DNA of 58,947 nt from Pirellulales bacterium. Its GTDB lineage: Bacteria; Planctomycetota; Planctomycetia; Pirellulales; JAEUIK01. Positions 7,578 through 16,531 of this stretch are shown here, piece by piece (the first letter of the stretch is position 1; each line of letters starts with the position of its first letter). The position numbers and the translations under genes are program-made. The stretch lies in assembly GCA_019694455.1 (NCBI GenBank), contig JAIBBY010000030.1, positions 1 to 58,947 on the forward strand, in the 5' to 3' direction. The notes below the pieces were generated by a model. That model was given only the letters and a program-made list of their open reading frames with translations. It had not been told where the DNA came from and ran no database searches.

Positions 7578-8951
7578 CTACGCGACTCGTCCAGCGCCGC
7601 GGCGAGACGCGCGGTACAGAACTACGCAGCTTCCGACGGCGAATAAGAGGAGTGACGCAGGTTCTGGAACGAAGACCTGAACATCAAATATCTCTCCTCC
7701 TACAACTGGCGGGAGGTTCGACGGGTCGAAGACGCCATCGTAAAGCACAACCTGCCCGTCCAATGGCCCGTAGACGACGTTCGACTTCCACATGAATTTC
7801 ACTCCAGTCTCGCGAATTTCACCGTCCGCTGTGACGCCCACTAATTCGGTCGTAAATTCACGATATAGGCGATCGACATTGAAATCCGCTCCATACCCCG
7901 GTGCGTCAACGAAACCCAGGACATTGCCCTGCCTGACCACATCGTCGTCGTTGTAATAAAATGGGAGATCATCAGGCGCAAAGCCCTCGGGGAAGTCGAT
8001 GGGTTCAGTTCGCCCTTGGCTGTTTGTGACAACGTACCGATCGGCTGAGAACTCGGGCCGCACAATGGGGTCGATCCTTGGTTGCGACGCTGGGTCTCGA
8101 CTGAGATCGAAGTGTTCAACCTCGACCTTCCAACCGAGCGGAAGTGGAGGGTCAACGATAGTTTGTCGCCAATTGAAATGGTCAACACCGAATAGCGCCG
8201 CCACGTCGGCTAATCGCATCGGGACGTTATGGCCAGCGACATGAACGTGGGGCATAAATTCCGCATAGATCGCGGCTCCCACGATCTTTGGAGTTCGAGA
8301 ATCCGCACCAAACCCAAATGACCGTGGGTTCTTGAAAACGTCCTCAGCGGAAAACGGCAAGATGGTCGGGTGCTCAATGTACGTATAGCGTGACCCGGTA
8401 TCGCCACCAGCGATGTCGCGAAAGCCGCTCGCAAGTAAGCTGCTGAGCGGTGTGCCCGTCGAAACAGGTGGCCCGTTGTTGGTGTAGACATTTATGAACG
8501 GTGCAACCCGGAGCGGGCTATACCGAAGAAATCCCCCACCTCCTTGCTGATAGCCTTCGGCATACTCTCCCTTAACGAACATTGGCGCAATCGAATCTCC
8601 CAGCGAATTATCAATCGCGGAATTGAGATCGGGAAGTGGCCGATTGTCGAGGGAGCTCCGGTTGGAAAGTGGCCACCGATACGTGTGGTTTCCCAGAATG
8701 TAGCCTTCGTACTCGGCGCCAATGGTAGGGTCGATGAGAAAATAGCCCCCGCCAACTGCGCCAGCCGGCGCGCTGAAGGCTGTATTAGCGCCGTAGTAGT
8801 AATACGCGACTGGGGCGCCCTGTGACTCCATGGCATTGACGAAGCACGCGGCCCAAATGAGCACAACAAGCAGCGGCCTGCGTTTAACCGAGAACCTCAG
8901 GAGCCATAGGTTGAGATCAGGATGCAACTCGTCAAGAAGCGCGCAATGCAT
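7578..8951 (-). CDS. PEP-CTERM sorted extracellular protein, unknown function
   Basis: 457 residues from the ATG at 8951, which has AGGTGG close upstream. The N-terminus is a long signal region with a basic stretch (SVKRRPLLVVL) and a hydrophobic core. The last 30 residues are a classical PEP-CTERM tail: VPEPASLLLF, a transmembrane helix and an arginine-rich end (RASRRGAGR). Such tails are recognised and cut by an exosortase, and the protein is then secreted or surface-attached. No exosortase is present in this window. The middle has a His-rich stretch (EFMPHVHVAGHNV) but I recognise no catalytic family. Codon use is clearly less GC-biased than in the neighbours, suggesting acquisition. Confidence 0.85.
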   Translation of the reverse strand: MHCALLDELHPDLNLWLLRFSVKRRPLLVVLIWAACFVNAMESQGAPVAYYYYGANTAFSAPAGAVGGGYFLIDPTIGAEYEGYILGNHTYRWPLSNRSSLDNRPLPDLNSAIDNSLGDSIAPMFVKGEYAEGYQQGGGGFLRYSPLRVAPFINVYTNNGPPVSTGTPLSSLLASGFRDIAGGDTGSRYTYIEHPTILPFSAEDVFKNPRSFGFGADSRTPKIVGAAIYAEFMPHVHVAGHNVPMRLADVAALFGVDHFNWRQTIVDPPLPLGWKVEVEHFDLSRDPASQPRIDPIVRPEFSADRYVVTNSQGRTEPIDFPEGFAPDDLPFYYNDDDVVRQGNVLGFVDAPGYGADFNVDRLYREFTTELVGVTADGEIRETGVKFMWKSNVVYGPLDGQVVLYDGVFDPSNLPPVVGGEIFDVQVFVPEPASLLLFAVGSCVVLYRASRRGAGRVA

Positions 8952-9371
8952 AATCCACCTGTCCAAAACTTTGAAACAACACTTTAGGTCACTGGCAAGC
9001 TGCTAGTGCGTAGCAACAGACGTATGCCGCACGTCATCGCGGTTAGCCAATGGCAGAAGTTCAAGCGAAAGACCAGCGAGCGGAGCGAACGAGTCTGCGA
9101 CTCATGTACTGAATGCGGCTAGTTGCCGCGGCTCTGCATTAGCGTGCTCCGAACATCTCTGGCGACCAACTTGTTCGCCGGTTTTGGCCTGCGCGCAAGG
9201 TCACCATCCAGAATCGATTTTCGCCCCTCTAGTAACGAGAGACGTAAGCCGGCTGATTGGGCGGACACCTTCCAATAAAATAAATCGAGCACCATTCAAC
9301 TTGGCTGGGCCGCGGCAGAAGGGGATGCCCCTAAGCCACTGTCAACAAAGAGGTTCGCGCACAGCAGGGGG
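8952..9371. other. Intergenic 420 bp without recognisable features
   Basis: AT-richer than the flanks, like the adjoining PEP-CTERM gene. It should hold that gene's promoter near 8960-9000, but I cannot pick convincing elements. A 64-codon frame at 9184-9378 has no ribosome-binding site or recognisable protein pattern. Confidence 0.4.
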
Positions 9372-9959
9372 CTACTGACTTGCTTGCCCGGCGAGCGATT
9401 CGAGTTGCGCCAGCGCGTCGTCTAGCTCAGCCAAGATCGGATGCCGCCAGCCGTCGGCCAGCGCGTCGCGCATCGCGCGGTAGTACCACAGCGTCCCGTC
9501 GCGCCCGCCATTGAACGACTGCCACACCGCCGCGCCGCTGGCGCGCAGATCGCGCGCCAGCGATCGCGCGTTGTGCAATTTGTCCGCCGCCAGCACCAGC
9601 CGCGCCGGCGCGTCGGCCGTGCGCAGCCGCGCCAAGTGCGCCAGCTTGCGCTCTTTCCACGGCGGCTTGGGCTCTCCGTCAGCGTCGCTGGCCGCGTCGA
9701 CGATCCGCGCCACCCGCTCGCCAAACCGCAGGGCGATAGCTTGCCGCGTCGCTGCGCCCCCTTGGTCCTCCACCGCGTCGTGCAGTAGCGCGGCGATCGC
9801 CTCGTCTTCGCCGCCGCCATGTTCCAGCACCAAGGCCGCCACCGCCAACAGGTGCCCCACGTACGGCGTGTCAGAGATCTTGCGCGTCTGCTGCCGATGC
9901 AATTGGCAAGCGTAGCTCAACGCCTGCTCGAATCGATCGCTCAAGATGGGCGGCATCAT
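9372..9959 (-). CDS. HD-domain phosphohydrolase (SpoT-like hydrolase fold)
   Basis: 195 residues. The start is the ATG at 9959, 2 bases after the stop of the upstream gene, so the pair is probably co-translated. Metal-binding residues of the HD superfamily are visible: His in YVGHLLAVAALV, the HD pair in AALLHDAVED and Asp in LAADKLHNARS. This arrangement is seen in stand-alone hydrolases related to the (p)ppGpp hydrolase domain of RelA/SpoT and in MESH1-like enzymes. There is no synthetase or regulatory domain. The substrate could be (p)ppGpp or another nucleotide; the sequence cannot decide. Confidence 0.78.
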   Translation of the reverse strand: MMPPILSDRFEQALSYACQLHRQQTRKISDTPYVGHLLAVAALVLEHGGGEDEAIAALLHDAVEDQGGAATRQAIALRFGERVARIVDAASDADGEPKPPWKERKLAHLARLRTADAPARLVLAADKLHNARSLARDLRASGAAVWQSFNGGRDGTLWYYRAMRDALADGWRHPILAELDDALAQLESLAGQASQ

Positions 9960-9961
9960 GA

Positions 9962-10993
9962 CTATCGGGCAGGCTGCTGCTGACCCGGACGCGCGGCCAG
10001 CGGCAGGCGGCGCCCTCCTTCGTACACGCTGAACTGTGCCCAAATCGGCTGATGATCCGACACCTCCAGCGCTTGCTCCATCGACAGATGATACTCCGAT
10101 TGCATGGTGAGCACCCCCGAGCGGCCATCGAATTCGGTCGTCAGCCAGCGATCGAAGATGATGTTATCGTACATCCGGTTGCCGCGGGTGTTGGTGGGCG
10201 TCTGCGACAGCGCGCACATCAGGCTCGAAATCTGCCCCACCTCGTACAGGTGGGCGTCGTCGGTGTTCAGGTCCCCCAGCAAGATCACGTCGTCCTCGCC
10301 CCGGCCATCGTTGCGCACCGCCTGCAGCACGTCGTCCAGCACATTCATTTCCTGACGCACTTCGTCGGGGTCGGTGTGGATGTTCACCAACGTGAACGTG
10401 AACGCCTGCTCGGGCGAAGGCCCCCGTGCGCGAAACGCCGCCACCAGTGGCTCGCGATGCAACAGGTCGTCGGGATCGGCGACGGTGTAGATCGAGCCTC
10501 GATCGATCTCGATGCGCGCGGTGTCGAACACAAAGGCGTATTGCTCTTTGCTGTTGGTGCGGCCTAGCCGCGGGCCAATGGCAAAGTCGTAGCGCCGTCC
10601 GGTGGAGTTGATCAGGTCGACGAACATCGGCAGCACGTTGTCGTCGGTGGAGCGCACCTCTTGGATGGCCACCACGTCAAAGCGGCGCACAATGTCGGCC
10701 AGCGTTTGCATCACCGCCTGCTTCTTCAGCTTCGACGTGCCAAACACCTGAATGTTGAACGACGCCACGCGAATCGTCTCGGCGTCGGTCGGCGGGGGTG
10801 GCGTCGCGTCGGCGCCTCCGCTGCCGCTTGCCGCGCCGCCAAACGGCGTCCAACTCGCCCCCGTCGTTTCCACGCCGCTGGCGCCGCGCGGACGGATGAC
10901 GACCTGGTCGAGCCCCTTGATTTCGTACTTCTGCAAGAAGTAGCCGCCCCCGCCCACCAGCGCCGCGATCAACAGCGGAAATAATCGTCGCAT
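9962..10993 (-). CDS. Endonuclease/exonuclease/phosphatase family protein, membrane-anchored or exported
   Basis: 343 residues; the start at 10993 has AAGGAGG 8 bases upstream. An N-terminal hydrophobic segment (3-20) and a low-complexity Gly/Pro/Thr linker (about 50-70) precede a DNase I-like domain. Catalytic landmarks are FNIQVFG, IQEVRS, LGDLNTDD and the C-terminal SDHQPIW. These are the metal and phosphate contacts of the superfamily, whose members hydrolyse DNA, phospholipids or inositol phosphates. The exported location suggests an extracellular nuclease or phosphodiesterase. It precedes the HD hydrolase with 2 bp between the genes. Confidence 0.82.
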   Translation of the reverse strand: MRRLFPLLIAALVGGGGYFLQKYEIKGLDQVVIRPRGASGVETTGASWTPFGGAASGSGGADATPPPPTDAETIRVASFNIQVFGTSKLKKQAVMQTLADIVRRFDVVAIQEVRSTDDNVLPMFVDLINSTGRRYDFAIGPRLGRTNSKEQYAFVFDTARIEIDRGSIYTVADPDDLLHREPLVAAFRARGPSPEQAFTFTLVNIHTDPDEVRQEMNVLDDVLQAVRNDGRGEDDVILLGDLNTDDAHLYEVGQISSLMCALSQTPTNTRGNRMYDNIIFDRWLTTEFDGRSGVLTMQSEYHLSMEQALEVSDHQPIWAQFSVYEGGRRLPLAARPGQQQPAR

Positions 10994-11160
10994 CGAGCCC
11001 TCCTTGGCCCGTAGACATTGCACGTCCTGCGCCAATCCGCGCGCGGCGAGCGCGCGGACTCTCCCACAAAAAGGGTCGCTAGACTAACGATGTCGCCCAC
11101 TTGCCGCCAGCCAAGAAAAAGACGCCGGCGCCCGCTGCTAGCAGTCGCTAGCCGCGCCGT

Positions 11161-11829
11161 TCAAAACTCGGGCGACAGCGGGCCCCCCGCCGGCAATAGC
11201 GGCGCCAAAGGGCACTTTTCGCAGCGCGGCTTGGGACCACAAAAATCTTTGCCCACCTGCACCAACAGCGCGTGATACTCGTTGTACAGCGCCGCCTCGC
11301 GCGGCAGGCCGCTCTCGAACGTCTCTTGCAGCGCGTGATAGTCGGCTTCGAACTCGATCCAACCATGCCGTTTGACCACGCGCTGGGTGTAGGCGTCGAT
11401 CACAAAACTCGGCATCTGCCCGGCGTACAGCAAAATGCAGTCGGCCGTTTCGGCCCCCACGCCGTTCACCTGTAACAACCGCCGGCGCAGTTCGTCCTGC
11501 GGCGTGGCGAACATCACGTCTAGCGAGCCGTCGTACTCCTCGACGATCATGCGCATGACGTTGCGCAGCCTGCCCGCCTTCACGCGGTAATACCCGGCCG
11601 GCCGGATAAGCTCGGCCAGTTCTTCGGCGTCGAGGGCGAGCAGCGCGTGCGGCTCCAGCGCGCACTCGGCGCGCAGGTTCTGGATGGCCCGCTCCACATT
11701 GCGCCAGTTGGTGTTTTGCGTGAGCACGGCGCCGACGATGACTTCCAGCGGCGTGTCGCCGGGCCACCAGCGCTGCGGCCCATAGTGCGCGAATAGCCGC
11801 TCGTAGACCGGGCGAATCCAAGACGTCAT
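11161..11829 (-). CDS. Endonuclease III-family DNA glycosylase (HhH-GPD), atypical
   Basis: 222 residues from the ATG at 11829. It has the HhH-GPD fold: LTQNTNWRNVERAI (37-50), the hairpin VNGVGAETAD (121-130) and the catalytic aspartate Asp145 in FVIDAYTQR. The lysine that makes endonuclease III a lyase would lie in the hairpin but is Glu here (GAETAD). The iron-sulfur loop shows only three cysteines (Cys197, Cys203, Cys206) and lacks the fourth of the classical set. This points to a monofunctional glycosylase of the MagIII-like or Nth-like side branch rather than true Nth. Role: base excision repair. A GTG-started 14-residue extension upstream is less likely. Confidence 0.82.
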   Translation of the reverse strand: MTSWIRPVYERLFAHYGPQRWWPGDTPLEVIVGAVLTQNTNWRNVERAIQNLRAECALEPHALLALDAEELAELIRPAGYYRVKAGRLRNVMRMIVEEYDGSLDVMFATPQDELRRRLLQVNGVGAETADCILLYAGQMPSFVIDAYTQRVVKRHGWIEFEADYHALQETFESGLPREAALYNEYHALLVQVGKDFCGPKPRCEKCPLAPLLPAGGPLSPEF

Positions 11830-11924
11830 CAAAAAAATCCTGCGGCGCGGCGCGCTCTTTTTCGCTAGCACTCGCGTTTGTCAAGTGTGCGAAGGCGAAG
11901 TAATTTCTCTCGCGCGAAACACTC

Positions 11925-11953
11925 TTTGTCGCGCGCTGGTAGCCAACTATAAT
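11925..11953 (+). promoter_or_regulatory. Sigma-70-type promoter for the DUF2617 gene
   Basis: TTTGTC (11925-11930), a 17-bp spacer and a perfect TATAAT (11948-11953), ahead of the gene at 12016. The expected start of transcription is near 11960. Confidence 0.6.
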
Positions 11954-12015
11954 CAGCCTCGTTGATCCGCTCCGCACACGCAATCAACAAATCACTTCCA
12001 CAGGGGATACCGAAC

Positions 12016-12555
12016 GTGTTATCCGTTCGACCAAAGGTCGCCGAACTCGTCTTTCAACTCTACGGGCGCGCCCTCCATCCCGAGTTGTTCCAGATCCACG
12101 AAACGCGCACCGTCAGTCGCGGCAACTACGAGGCCAAGATCGACATCACCAGCGCCGGCCACGTCGTCACCTGGCGTTATCACGGGCTGACGCTCACCGA
12201 GGTGGCGGCCTCGGCGCAGCACCCGTTGCCGCAGCGGCGGCGCCTGCTGTCGGCCCGTCCCAAGGGCACCCACAACGACCGCATCGATTGTCGCAGCGGC
12301 GCCGTCTATCAGGTCAGCTTTCAACTGGAACAGGTCGATCCCGAGGTCTTCTGGGCGTTCCAGCAAGAATTGTCGTTCGACGGCGAACGCAAAGGGATGC
12401 TGCACCATTTTTCGTCGAGCGGCCGCATCGCGCTCGGCGCCGTCAGCTACGTGAACATCGAAACCCGCGCCCGCTGCATGCTGGTGCAGGCCTTCCACAC
12501 CTTCCCTGACGACTACGCCATCGTAAAGAGCCAATCACTCTTCGAAGTGCCGTAA
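12016..12555 (+). CDS. DUF2617 family protein
   Basis: 179 residues from a GTG at 12016 that follows AGGGGAT by about 8 bases; an in-frame ATG 18 codons upstream lies close to the predicted transcription start and has no such site. The N-terminus LSVRPKVAELVFQLYGRALH matches what I know of DUF2617, a family of about 170 residues found in planctomycetes and actinobacteria with no established function. No signal peptide, membrane segment or obvious catalytic motif is seen, so it is probably cytosolic. It is a single-gene unit with its own promoter. Confidence 0.65.
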   Translation: MLSVRPKVAELVFQLYGRALHPELFQIHETRTVSRGNYEAKIDITSAGHVVTWRYHGLTLTEVAASAQHPLPQRRRLLSARPKGTHNDRIDCRSGAVYQVSFQLEQVDPEVFWAFQQELSFDGERKGMLHHFSSSGRIALGAVSYVNIETRARCMLVQAFHTFPDDYAIVKSQSLFEVP

Positions 12556-12576
12556 CGGCGCGCTCTTCGCCCCCAC

Positions 12577-13368
12577 CTACCCCAAAAACTCCGCCAACGC
12601 TTGCGTCACCGCCGCCGGGTTTTCTAGCGGCGCCATGTGGCCCGCCGCGGGGATGATCGCCAACCGCGCGCCGCGGATCGACTCGGCGATGCCGCGCATC
12701 TCCGCCGGCGCGCTGATCGCGTCATGCTCGCCCACCAGTGCCAACGTCGGCAGGTCGATCTCCGCTAATCGCGCGGTCATGTCGGGCCGCTCGGCCATGC
12801 CATGTAGCGCCGCCGCGATGCCAGCCGCCGAGGTCGCCAGCGTCACCCGCTCTTGCGCCGCCACAATCGCCGGCTGTTCTACCAATGTCCGCGGCGCGAA
12901 CAGCTTTTCGCGCATCGCCTGCCACACCGGCGCAGGCCCTTCGGACAACACCTGGTCCGCCAGCTTGCGCCGCCCCGCGCCCGCTTCGGGCGTGTCGGCG
13001 ATGGCCCGCGTGTCGCACAGCGCCAACCGCGCCAGCCGCGCGCCGTGCCGCGCCCAGAACTGCCACGCCACATAGCCCCCCATCGACAGCCCGCAAAACG
13101 AAACCGGCTCGCGAACCGCCAAGGCGTCGAGCAGGCCGGCGATGTCGTCGGCCATCTGCTGCATGGTGGCCACGCCGCCGATGGACTGACTTTGTCCAAA
13201 CCCGCGCAGGTCGGGGGCGATCACGCGATGCCGGCCAGCCAGCGCCGCGATCTGCGCGTCCCACATCGAGTGATCGAGCGGAAAACCATGGACCAGCACC
13301 ACCACCGGGCCAGCGCCTTGATCGACATACGCCAGTTCAACGCCCGCCACCTTTTGTTTGTTCAGCAT
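12577..13368 (-). CDS. Alpha/beta-fold hydrolase
   Basis: 263 residues from the ATG at 13368, which has AAGGAAC upstream. Canonical elements are the oxyanion segment VHGFPLDHSMWD, the nucleophile elbow GLSMGG (Ser), the acid in VGEHDAI and the catalytic His in PAAGHMAPLE near the end. The pattern is closest to the single-domain esterase/enol-lactonase/haloperoxidase-like group. No signal peptide, so it is cytosolic. The substrate cannot be read from sequence. Confidence 0.85.
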   Translation of the reverse strand: MLNKQKVAGVELAYVDQGAGPVVVLVHGFPLDHSMWDAQIAALAGRHRVIAPDLRGFGQSQSIGGVATMQQMADDIAGLLDALAVREPVSFCGLSMGGYVAWQFWARHGARLARLALCDTRAIADTPEAGAGRRKLADQVLSEGPAPVWQAMREKLFAPRTLVEQPAIVAAQERVTLATSAAGIAAALHGMAERPDMTARLAEIDLPTLALVGEHDAISAPAEMRGIAESIRGARLAIIPAAGHMAPLENPAAVTQALAEFLG

Positions 13369-13429
13369 AGTTGTTCCTTCGCGCGGGAAAGGGCGGCGCC
13401 AATCGGCTCGGCGAGCAGCGGCGTGCAAA

Positions 13430-15223
13430 TTACTTGCCGTTCTTGGCTTTTAATGCCGCCTCGAACTCCTCCAACTGTCGCCGCATCACGCCCGAATGCG
13501 GCTCCAGATCGACCGCCAACCGCTGCTGCTTGACGGCGTTCTCCACGTCCCCCAGCGCGAAGTAGCAGCGCCCCAGCGTGTCCAACAGCCCGGCATCTCC
13601 TGGCTTCAGCTTGAGCGACTCCAGCGAGCAGCGCAGCGCCTCGTCCAGGTCGCGGCCGGTGTTGCTCAACAGCCACGCCAGTTGGTTGTAGCCGGTCGCC
13701 TCGCGTGGGCTTTGCGCGATCTGCGCCCGAAACGTGCGCGCCGCCGTCTCGATCAACTCCTCGGTCGCCTTGCGCCGCTCGGCGGTTGGGTTGGGCAATC
13801 GATGCAGTTCGATCAGCACATCGGCGTCGAGCGGGTCGGCTAGCGCGGCGGCGTCCAAGTGCTCGATCAGTTTGGCCTCGTTCTTGTCCGCCTTGTGGCC
13901 CAGCGCGTGATAGTAGTGCGACCGCGCGACGTAATGGCCGCGAATCGCTTCGAGCAAGCGCTTCACGTCCACGCCGTTGTTGTTGCCTTGTTGCGCCGAC
14001 TTTTCGAGCGCGGCCAACCCCGCGTCGAGCACGTCGGCGGCGCCTGCCGACGCCGCGCGGTCATGCAACAACTCGGCCAGCTTGAACTGCGCGTTGATGA
14101 CGTCGACGCTCTCTGCCCGCCCCACCTGCAAGACGTAGCGCCACTCGCGCTCGGCCCACGCCAGTTGCCCGCGATTGCGCAGTTCTTGCGCCACGGCCAG
14201 GTGCGCCGCGGCGTCGCCGGCGTTGAGAGCAAAGGCGTCTTGCGCCAACTCGTCGGCCGCGCTCTGATCTCCCTCCTCGGCCCGCGCCTCGGCCAACAGG
14301 TAGCCCAGCGCCGCGTCGGTCGAAAAGCGGCTGACAAATCGGCCGGCCAGTTTGTCGAGCGCGTCCCACGCTTGTTGGCCCGAGAGCCAACGCACCAGCT
14401 TCGCCAGCGACGCCGACTCTCCGGACTCCTGCGCCACGATCCGTTCGATCGCCGCGCTCGCTTCGTCGTCGCGCCCCAGTTCCTTGAGCCAGCCCACCTG
14501 CGTCTTGACCAGCGCCAGCACCAGTTCGGGGCGCGACTGTTCGGGCGTCTGCTGCAAGGTCGCCTCTTCGCGCGCGATGAACTCTTGCCATTGCTTCAAG
14601 GTTTCGCCGCGCTGGTTCGCCGGCGCCACAAAGGCCCGCAGCCACTCGGCGGCGGGGCGGGGGCTATTGCCAATCTCGGCCGCAATGGTGGCGGCGAACT
14701 CAACCTGATCCGCAGGCGCCGCTTCCATCAGCGCCGCCGCCGCCAGCTTGGAAAGCGTGTGCGACTTTTCAAAACGCGTCAGCCGGCACAACGTGCGCAC
14801 CACCGCCAGCGAGGGGCGCCGCGCCAGCTTCTCGATCCGCGCCGCCTTGCCCGCCGCGTCGAGGATCTCGTCGTCGGACAGCGCCTCGCGCACCTCGGGC
14901 GGGTCGTCCTCGCGCACCCAACTGAATTGAATGAGCCCCAACAGATAGCGGGCTCGCGAGGCGATTTCCAAATCCTCGTGCCGCTCGGCCACGGTGAGTG
15001 CGTCAAACGACTCCGGGCCCAGTTCAACCAACTCGGCCTGCGCCGCTTCGCGCACGTTGAACTGCGGATCGCCCAGTTTGGCGATCAGCGCCGCGATGTG
15101 GGCGTCTTTCTCCGCTTGCGTGGCGGGCTGGCCAGCCAATGCGCCAAAAGGCGCCAAGGCACATACCGCCAGCGCGGCAATCATCAACAGGGCGCGCGTC
15201 ACCTTCGGTTTCCTTGCGGCCAT
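13430..15223 (-). CDS. Secreted TPR-repeat protein
   Basis: 597 residues with a signal peptide (ALLMIAALAVCALAPFG, about 11-28). A HEAT-like segment near 40-75 (LGDPQFNVREAAQAELVELG) is followed by a long helical region and at least three clear TPR motifs in the last 200 residues (for example YNQLAWLLSNTGRDLDEALR and LLDTLGRCYFALGDVENAVK). Such proteins are protein-protein interaction scaffolds outside the cytoplasmic membrane. It lies 62 bp from the hydrolase and 61 bp from the TlpA-like gene, so a loose unit is possible. Exact role unknown. Confidence 0.75.
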   Translation of the reverse strand: MAARKPKVTRALLMIAALAVCALAPFGALAGQPATQAEKDAHIAALIAKLGDPQFNVREAAQAELVELGPESFDALTVAERHEDLEIASRARYLLGLIQFSWVREDDPPEVREALSDDEILDAAGKAARIEKLARRPSLAVVRTLCRLTRFEKSHTLSKLAAAALMEAAPADQVEFAATIAAEIGNSPRPAAEWLRAFVAPANQRGETLKQWQEFIAREEATLQQTPEQSRPELVLALVKTQVGWLKELGRDDEASAAIERIVAQESGESASLAKLVRWLSGQQAWDALDKLAGRFVSRFSTDAALGYLLAEARAEEGDQSAADELAQDAFALNAGDAAAHLAVAQELRNRGQLAWAEREWRYVLQVGRAESVDVINAQFKLAELLHDRAASAGAADVLDAGLAALEKSAQQGNNNGVDVKRLLEAIRGHYVARSHYYHALGHKADKNEAKLIEHLDAAALADPLDADVLIELHRLPNPTAERRKATEELIETAARTFRAQIAQSPREATGYNQLAWLLSNTGRDLDEALRCSLESLKLKPGDAGLLDTLGRCYFALGDVENAVKQQRLAVDLEPHSGVMRRQLEEFEAALKAKNGK

Positions 15224-15284
15224 CCTGCGCGGCTACGATCCACCCCTTCAGCATAGCCGCCTGGGGCGCCGCGCTCCACGCGGG

Positions 15285-15824
15285 CTACTTCTCCGCCAGC
15301 GCGGCGCCGACCGCCGCGGCCACTTCCGCTTCCTTGAACACGCTCTGGGGGTCGCCCGACACAAACTTCTTGATCAGCTTGCCCTGGCGGTCGTACAGCC
15401 GATAGTGCGGCAAGGCGCCGTTGTCGATTTCAAACGTGTCGGTCGAATCGAACCCGTCCTTGCTCAGCAGGTTGGTGAACGCCGCTCCCTTCTCCTTCAA
15501 AAAGGCCAGCGCGTCCGCGGCCTGCTCCGCATCGTCAAAGCTCACCGAGATCACCGTCAGTCCGTCTTGCTGGTGCTTCTTGTGCAGCGCCACCGTCTGC
15601 GAGAACATCTCTTTGCACGGCGCGCACCAGGTGGCCCAAAAGTCGACCAGCACCACCTTGCCGCGCGCGCTCGCCAACAGTTTGTCGAACTCCTCACGAC
15701 CGGCCGGTTCGAGCGTCACCTGCTCCGGGCTCTGGGGCGCCGCCGCCGCGGCAGGTTCCGCCGACAACCCCATCGCCAACGTCATCGCCCCCAGTAGCGC
15801 CGCGCCGACTTTCGCTGTTCGCAT
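15285..15824 (-). CDS. TlpA/ResA-like thioredoxin-fold protein, exported
   Basis: 179 residues. A signal peptide (about 1-28, ending AEPAAAAAP) is followed by a thioredoxin fold with the active site WATWCAPCKE (CAPC). TlpA/ResA-type proteins are exported thiol reductants for cytochrome c maturation or other disulfide exchange. The C-terminal part lacks the usual cis-Pro TPT/PTT motif in an obvious form, having GALPHYRLYD at that place. It is the first of two consecutive exported thioredoxin-like genes on this strand; a strong terminator separates it from the other. Confidence 0.83.
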   Translation of the reverse strand: MRTAKVGAALLGAMTLAMGLSAEPAAAAAPQSPEQVTLEPAGREEFDKLLASARGKVVLVDFWATWCAPCKEMFSQTVALHKKHQQDGLTVISVSFDDAEQAADALAFLKEKGAAFTNLLSKDGFDSTDTFEIDNGALPHYRLYDRQGKLIKKFVSGDPQSVFKEAEVAAAVGAALAEK

Positions 15825-15854
15825 GATCGCGTTCTCGCATTCACCGCTCTAAAA

Positions 15855-15900
15855 AACAAAAAAAGGCGCCGCTGCCCCATAACCACTGGCAGCGGCGCCT
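15855..15900 (-). terminator. Intrinsic terminator, 13-bp perfect stem
   Basis: AGGCGCCGCTGCC (15864-15876), an 11-base loop, and its exact complement (15888-15900). On the minus strand it is followed by a T-rich tract (15863-15851). It ends the redoxin gene whose stop is at 15923. Confidence 0.88.
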
Positions 15901-15922
15901 CGTGAGCCAACGCGGCCAGCGG

Positions 15923-16531
15923 CTATTCGAACTTGATGCCGCAGCCTTGCGCCTTCGTCTCGTTGGTCGAAGGCGACTTGCCCGCCAGCACCGCGTCGAT
16001 CGCGTCGCGCAGGTAGTGCTTCTGCGCCTTGGCCGGTTCCAGCGGCGCGTCGTCGATCAACCCCGTGTAAACCACGTTGCGATCCTTGTCCAATAGCACC
16101 ACGTCGGGCGTCACGCGGGCGCCAAAGTCCTTGGCCACCTTTTGCGTGGGGTCGTAGAGGTAGGGAAAGTTGTATCCCTTCTGCTCGACCCGCTCCTTCA
16201 TCATGTCCAGCTTGTCCTGCTCGGTGTTGTTCACGTTGATCGCGATCACCTGCACGTTCTTGTCTTTGTACGCCTTCTGCAGTTCGATGATCCGATCTTC
16301 ACACGCGATGGCCACCGGGCAGTGATTGCAGGTGAACACCAGCGCCACCGCGGCGGCGTCTTTGTATTCGTCCAGACTGTGCTTCTTGTCGTCGGTGCCG
16401 ATGATGCCCTTGAAGTCGGGCGCCTTGTCGCCCGCGTCCAACACCTTGTTGAACTTGCCGGCGAAGCTAGCGCTGGCCGACAATACCAAAGCTAGCGCCA
16501 AGGCGCTGCCAAACCGAGACTTGCTGAGCAT
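15923..16531 (-). CDS. Exported redoxin-domain (thioredoxin-like) protein
   Basis: 202 residues from the ATG at 16531, with AGAGGAGAG upstream. A signal peptide (SALALALVLSASASFAG) precedes a redoxin/AhpC-TSA fold. The active site is TCNHCPVA (CxxC), the arrangement of the thioredoxin-like group often seen in planctomycetes and other bacteria. A later segment DFGARVTPDVVLLD carries the cis-proline (VTP). It probably acts in periplasmic thiol-disulfide chemistry. The gene is monocistronic, bounded downstream by the terminator at 15855-15900. Confidence 0.83.
   Translation of the reverse strand: MLSKSRFGSALALALVLSASASFAGKFNKVLDAGDKAPDFKGIIGTDDKKHSLDEYKDAAAVALVFTCNHCPVAIACEDRIIELQKAYKDKNVQVIAINVNNTEQDKLDMMKERVEQKGYNFPYLYDPTQKVAKDFGARVTPDVVLLDKDRNVVYTGLIDDAPLEPAKAQKHYLRDAIDAVLAGKSPSTNETKAQGCGIKFE

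Noticed and set aside
9184..9378. 64-codon frame
   Set aside because: No ribosome-binding site, no pattern, overlaps the end of the HD gene.
13859..15256. 465-codon plus-strand frame
   Set aside because: Antisense to the TPR protein with signal peptide; shadow composition.
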